This document shows positions 63,228 through 64,000 of a DNA stretch of 64,000 nucleotides, in pieces. The stretch covers positions 1 to 64,000 of the forward strand of contig JALNXN010000003.1 in assembly GCA_023230325.1 (NCBI GenBank), given 5' to 3'. The DNA comes from an archaeon (GTDB lineage Archaea; Iainarchaeota; Iainarchaeia; Iainarchaeales; CSSED10-239). Below the pieces are notes generated by a model that searched no databases, was not told where the DNA came from, and saw only the letters and a program-made list of their open reading frames with translations. The first letter of the stretch is position 1. The number at the start of each line of letters is the position of its first letter. A program made the position numbers and the translations under genes.

Positions 63228-63889
63228 GAATAAAAAAAGCAAGAATAAATAACTCCCCTTACCTAGGAGTTAATTCCTATTGTAATGATGAGGTTTGTTT
63301 AGTTCCAAACAATATATTTCCAAAAGAAGAAAAGATCTTTAAAGAATATTTAGATGCAAAAGTTGTTAAAATAAATATTAATCAATCCCCTTTACTAGGA
63401 GTATATGCTATTGGTATTAAGTATAAGCTAGTTATAGGTGCAGAATCAATTAGTAATTATGAATTAAAAATATTAGAAAAAGAAGGTTTTAAATTAAAAT
63501 TTGTAACTGACTATAATGCTTTAGGAAACCTAATTGCTCTTAATTCAAATTATGGAATTGCTTCTCCATTATTATCAGACACTACAATTAAAGAAATTTC
63601 TAAATTCTTAAAGGTTCCAATTGAGAAAAAACAATGTGTGGAACTTGACTTACCTGGTAGCTCAGTTTATGTAAATGATTCTTTATTTTTAGTAAATCCT
63701 TCTATCTCTGAAAAAGAATATAAATATTTACAAAAGAAATTTAAAGTTCCAGGAATTGCAACTACCCTAAACTATGGGGGTTCATTTGTTGGAAATGATG
63801 TTGTTGGTAACTCTAAGGGCTTACTTGTTGGTGCGAACACAAGTAATATTGAGTTACAAAAGGTTGATAGTCTTGTAGTTGAGCTATAA
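63224..63889 (+). CDS. eif6: Translation initiation factor aIF6
   Basis: 221 residues. Binds the large subunit and prevents premature joining with the small one. The five-fold pentein repeat is visible: SPYLGVNSYCNDEVCLV, SPLLGVYAIG, NALGNLIALNSNYGIASPLL, LPGSSVYVNDSLFLVNP, GGSFVGNDVVGNSKGLLVG. Length normal for archaea. Overlaps the end of rpl31e by 4 bp (ATGA), the usual archaeal gene order L39e-L31e-aIF6. Confidence 0.97.
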   Translation: MRIKKARINNSPYLGVNSYCNDEVCLVPNNIFPKEEKIFKEYLDAKVVKININQSPLLGVYAIGIKYKLVIGAESISNYELKILEKEGFKLKFVTDYNALGNLIALNSNYGIASPLLSDTTIKEISKFLKVPIEKKQCVELDLPGSSVYVNDSLFLVNPSISEKEYKYLQKKFKVPGIATTLNYGGSFVGNDVVGNSKGLLVGANTSNIELQKVDSLVVEL

Positions 63890-63925
63890 GGTTATGCAAC
63901 TATTAAAAAATTAAGGTGATATTTT

Positions 63926-64000
63926 ATGGTAGCAGAAAAAGGAAAAGATGTTAAAAAGATCAGACTAAATAAAGAACAAACAATCTCATTATATAGATCT
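63926..64000 (+). CDS. Start of a gene cut by the window edge
   Basis: 25 codons are visible, beginning MVAEKGKDVKKIRLNKEQTI. AAGGTGAT (63913-63920) stands five bases before the ATG, a strong Shine-Dalgarno. In other archaea eL20 (LX/L18a) or prefoldin alpha follows aIF6. The 25 residues are too few to choose. Confidence 0.7.
   Translation, partial: MVAEKGKDVKKIRLNKEQTISLYRS

Noticed and set aside
1-64000. Replication origin
   Set aside because: No Orc1/Cdc6 gene, no set of long inverted origin boxes; AT-rich gaps alone are not evidence here.

Overview
The window is a piece of an AT-rich archaeal chromosome, most likely from a DPANN archaeon (Nanoarchaeota, Woesearchaeota or Pacearchaeota type). 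The archaeal signs are GatD/GatE, a group II chaperonin, Kae1, archaeal DnaG, Hjc, a hyperthermophile-type SSB, Pth2, eL42, eS19, eL39, eL31, aIF6, the Rpp21/RNP4 subunit of RNase P, and a tRNA-Trp gene with a bulge-helix-bulge intron. The DPANN placement is inferred from the very short intergenic spaces, a tRNA-Ile with anticodon UAU (known from Nanoarchaeum), and several small Cys-rich membrane or surface proteins. Stop codons of all three types are used. Shine-Dalgarno sites of the form GGTGA precede many starts.

Layout. 1-7 kb: the end of a sulfatase-modifying-factor-like surface protein, a GtrA membrane protein, gatD, a 17-18 bp tandem repeat array, gatE and a HIT protein. 7-20 kb: tRNA-Gln, two tRNA-Ile genes, a histone-fold protein, the thermosome, SSB, a membrane protein with helical repeats, a Na+/H+ antiporter, ileS with a leader hairpin, a Ca2+/cation exchanger, asnS next to tRNA-Asn, and a pyrimidine-dimer glycosylase. 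20-32 kb: cysS, a 1198-residue secreted protein combining a lysozyme-like transglycosylase domain, an NlpC/P60 peptidase domain and leucine-rich repeats, then kae1, pth2, hjc and dnaG.

32-36 kb: a four-gene operon with a PIN-domain protein, a canonical C/D box sRNA on the minus strand, and a diverged ribose-5-phosphate isomerase. 36-43 kb: a Cys-rich gene interrupted by two in-frame TGA codons, a Cys-rich membrane protein, and a minus-strand copper operon (membrane-anchored winged-helix regulator, copZ, Met-rich membrane protein, cupredoxin, copA) with a palindromic operator beside its TATA box. 43-52 kb: tRNA-Glu, an MFS-like transporter, a HerA-like ATPase with an intein in its P-loop coupled to a membrane protein, eL42 and an XPD/Rad3 helicase. 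52-64 kb: an EFR1 flavodoxin-ferredoxin, a UMPH-1 type nucleotidase, PEP synthase, LemA, intron-containing tRNA-Trp, tRNA-Val, SdpI-like protein, a surface transglutaminase, tRNA-Gly followed by RNase P subunit 4, and the eS19-eL39-eL31-aIF6 operon.

Most genes are housekeeping (translation, tRNA maturation, replication and repair). The accessory part is about the cell surface and metals: secreted wall-hydrolase-like and transglutaminase proteins, Cys-rich exoplasmic proteins and copper export. No rRNA, CRISPR array, insertion sequence or integrase was seen; the only mobile element is the HerA intein.
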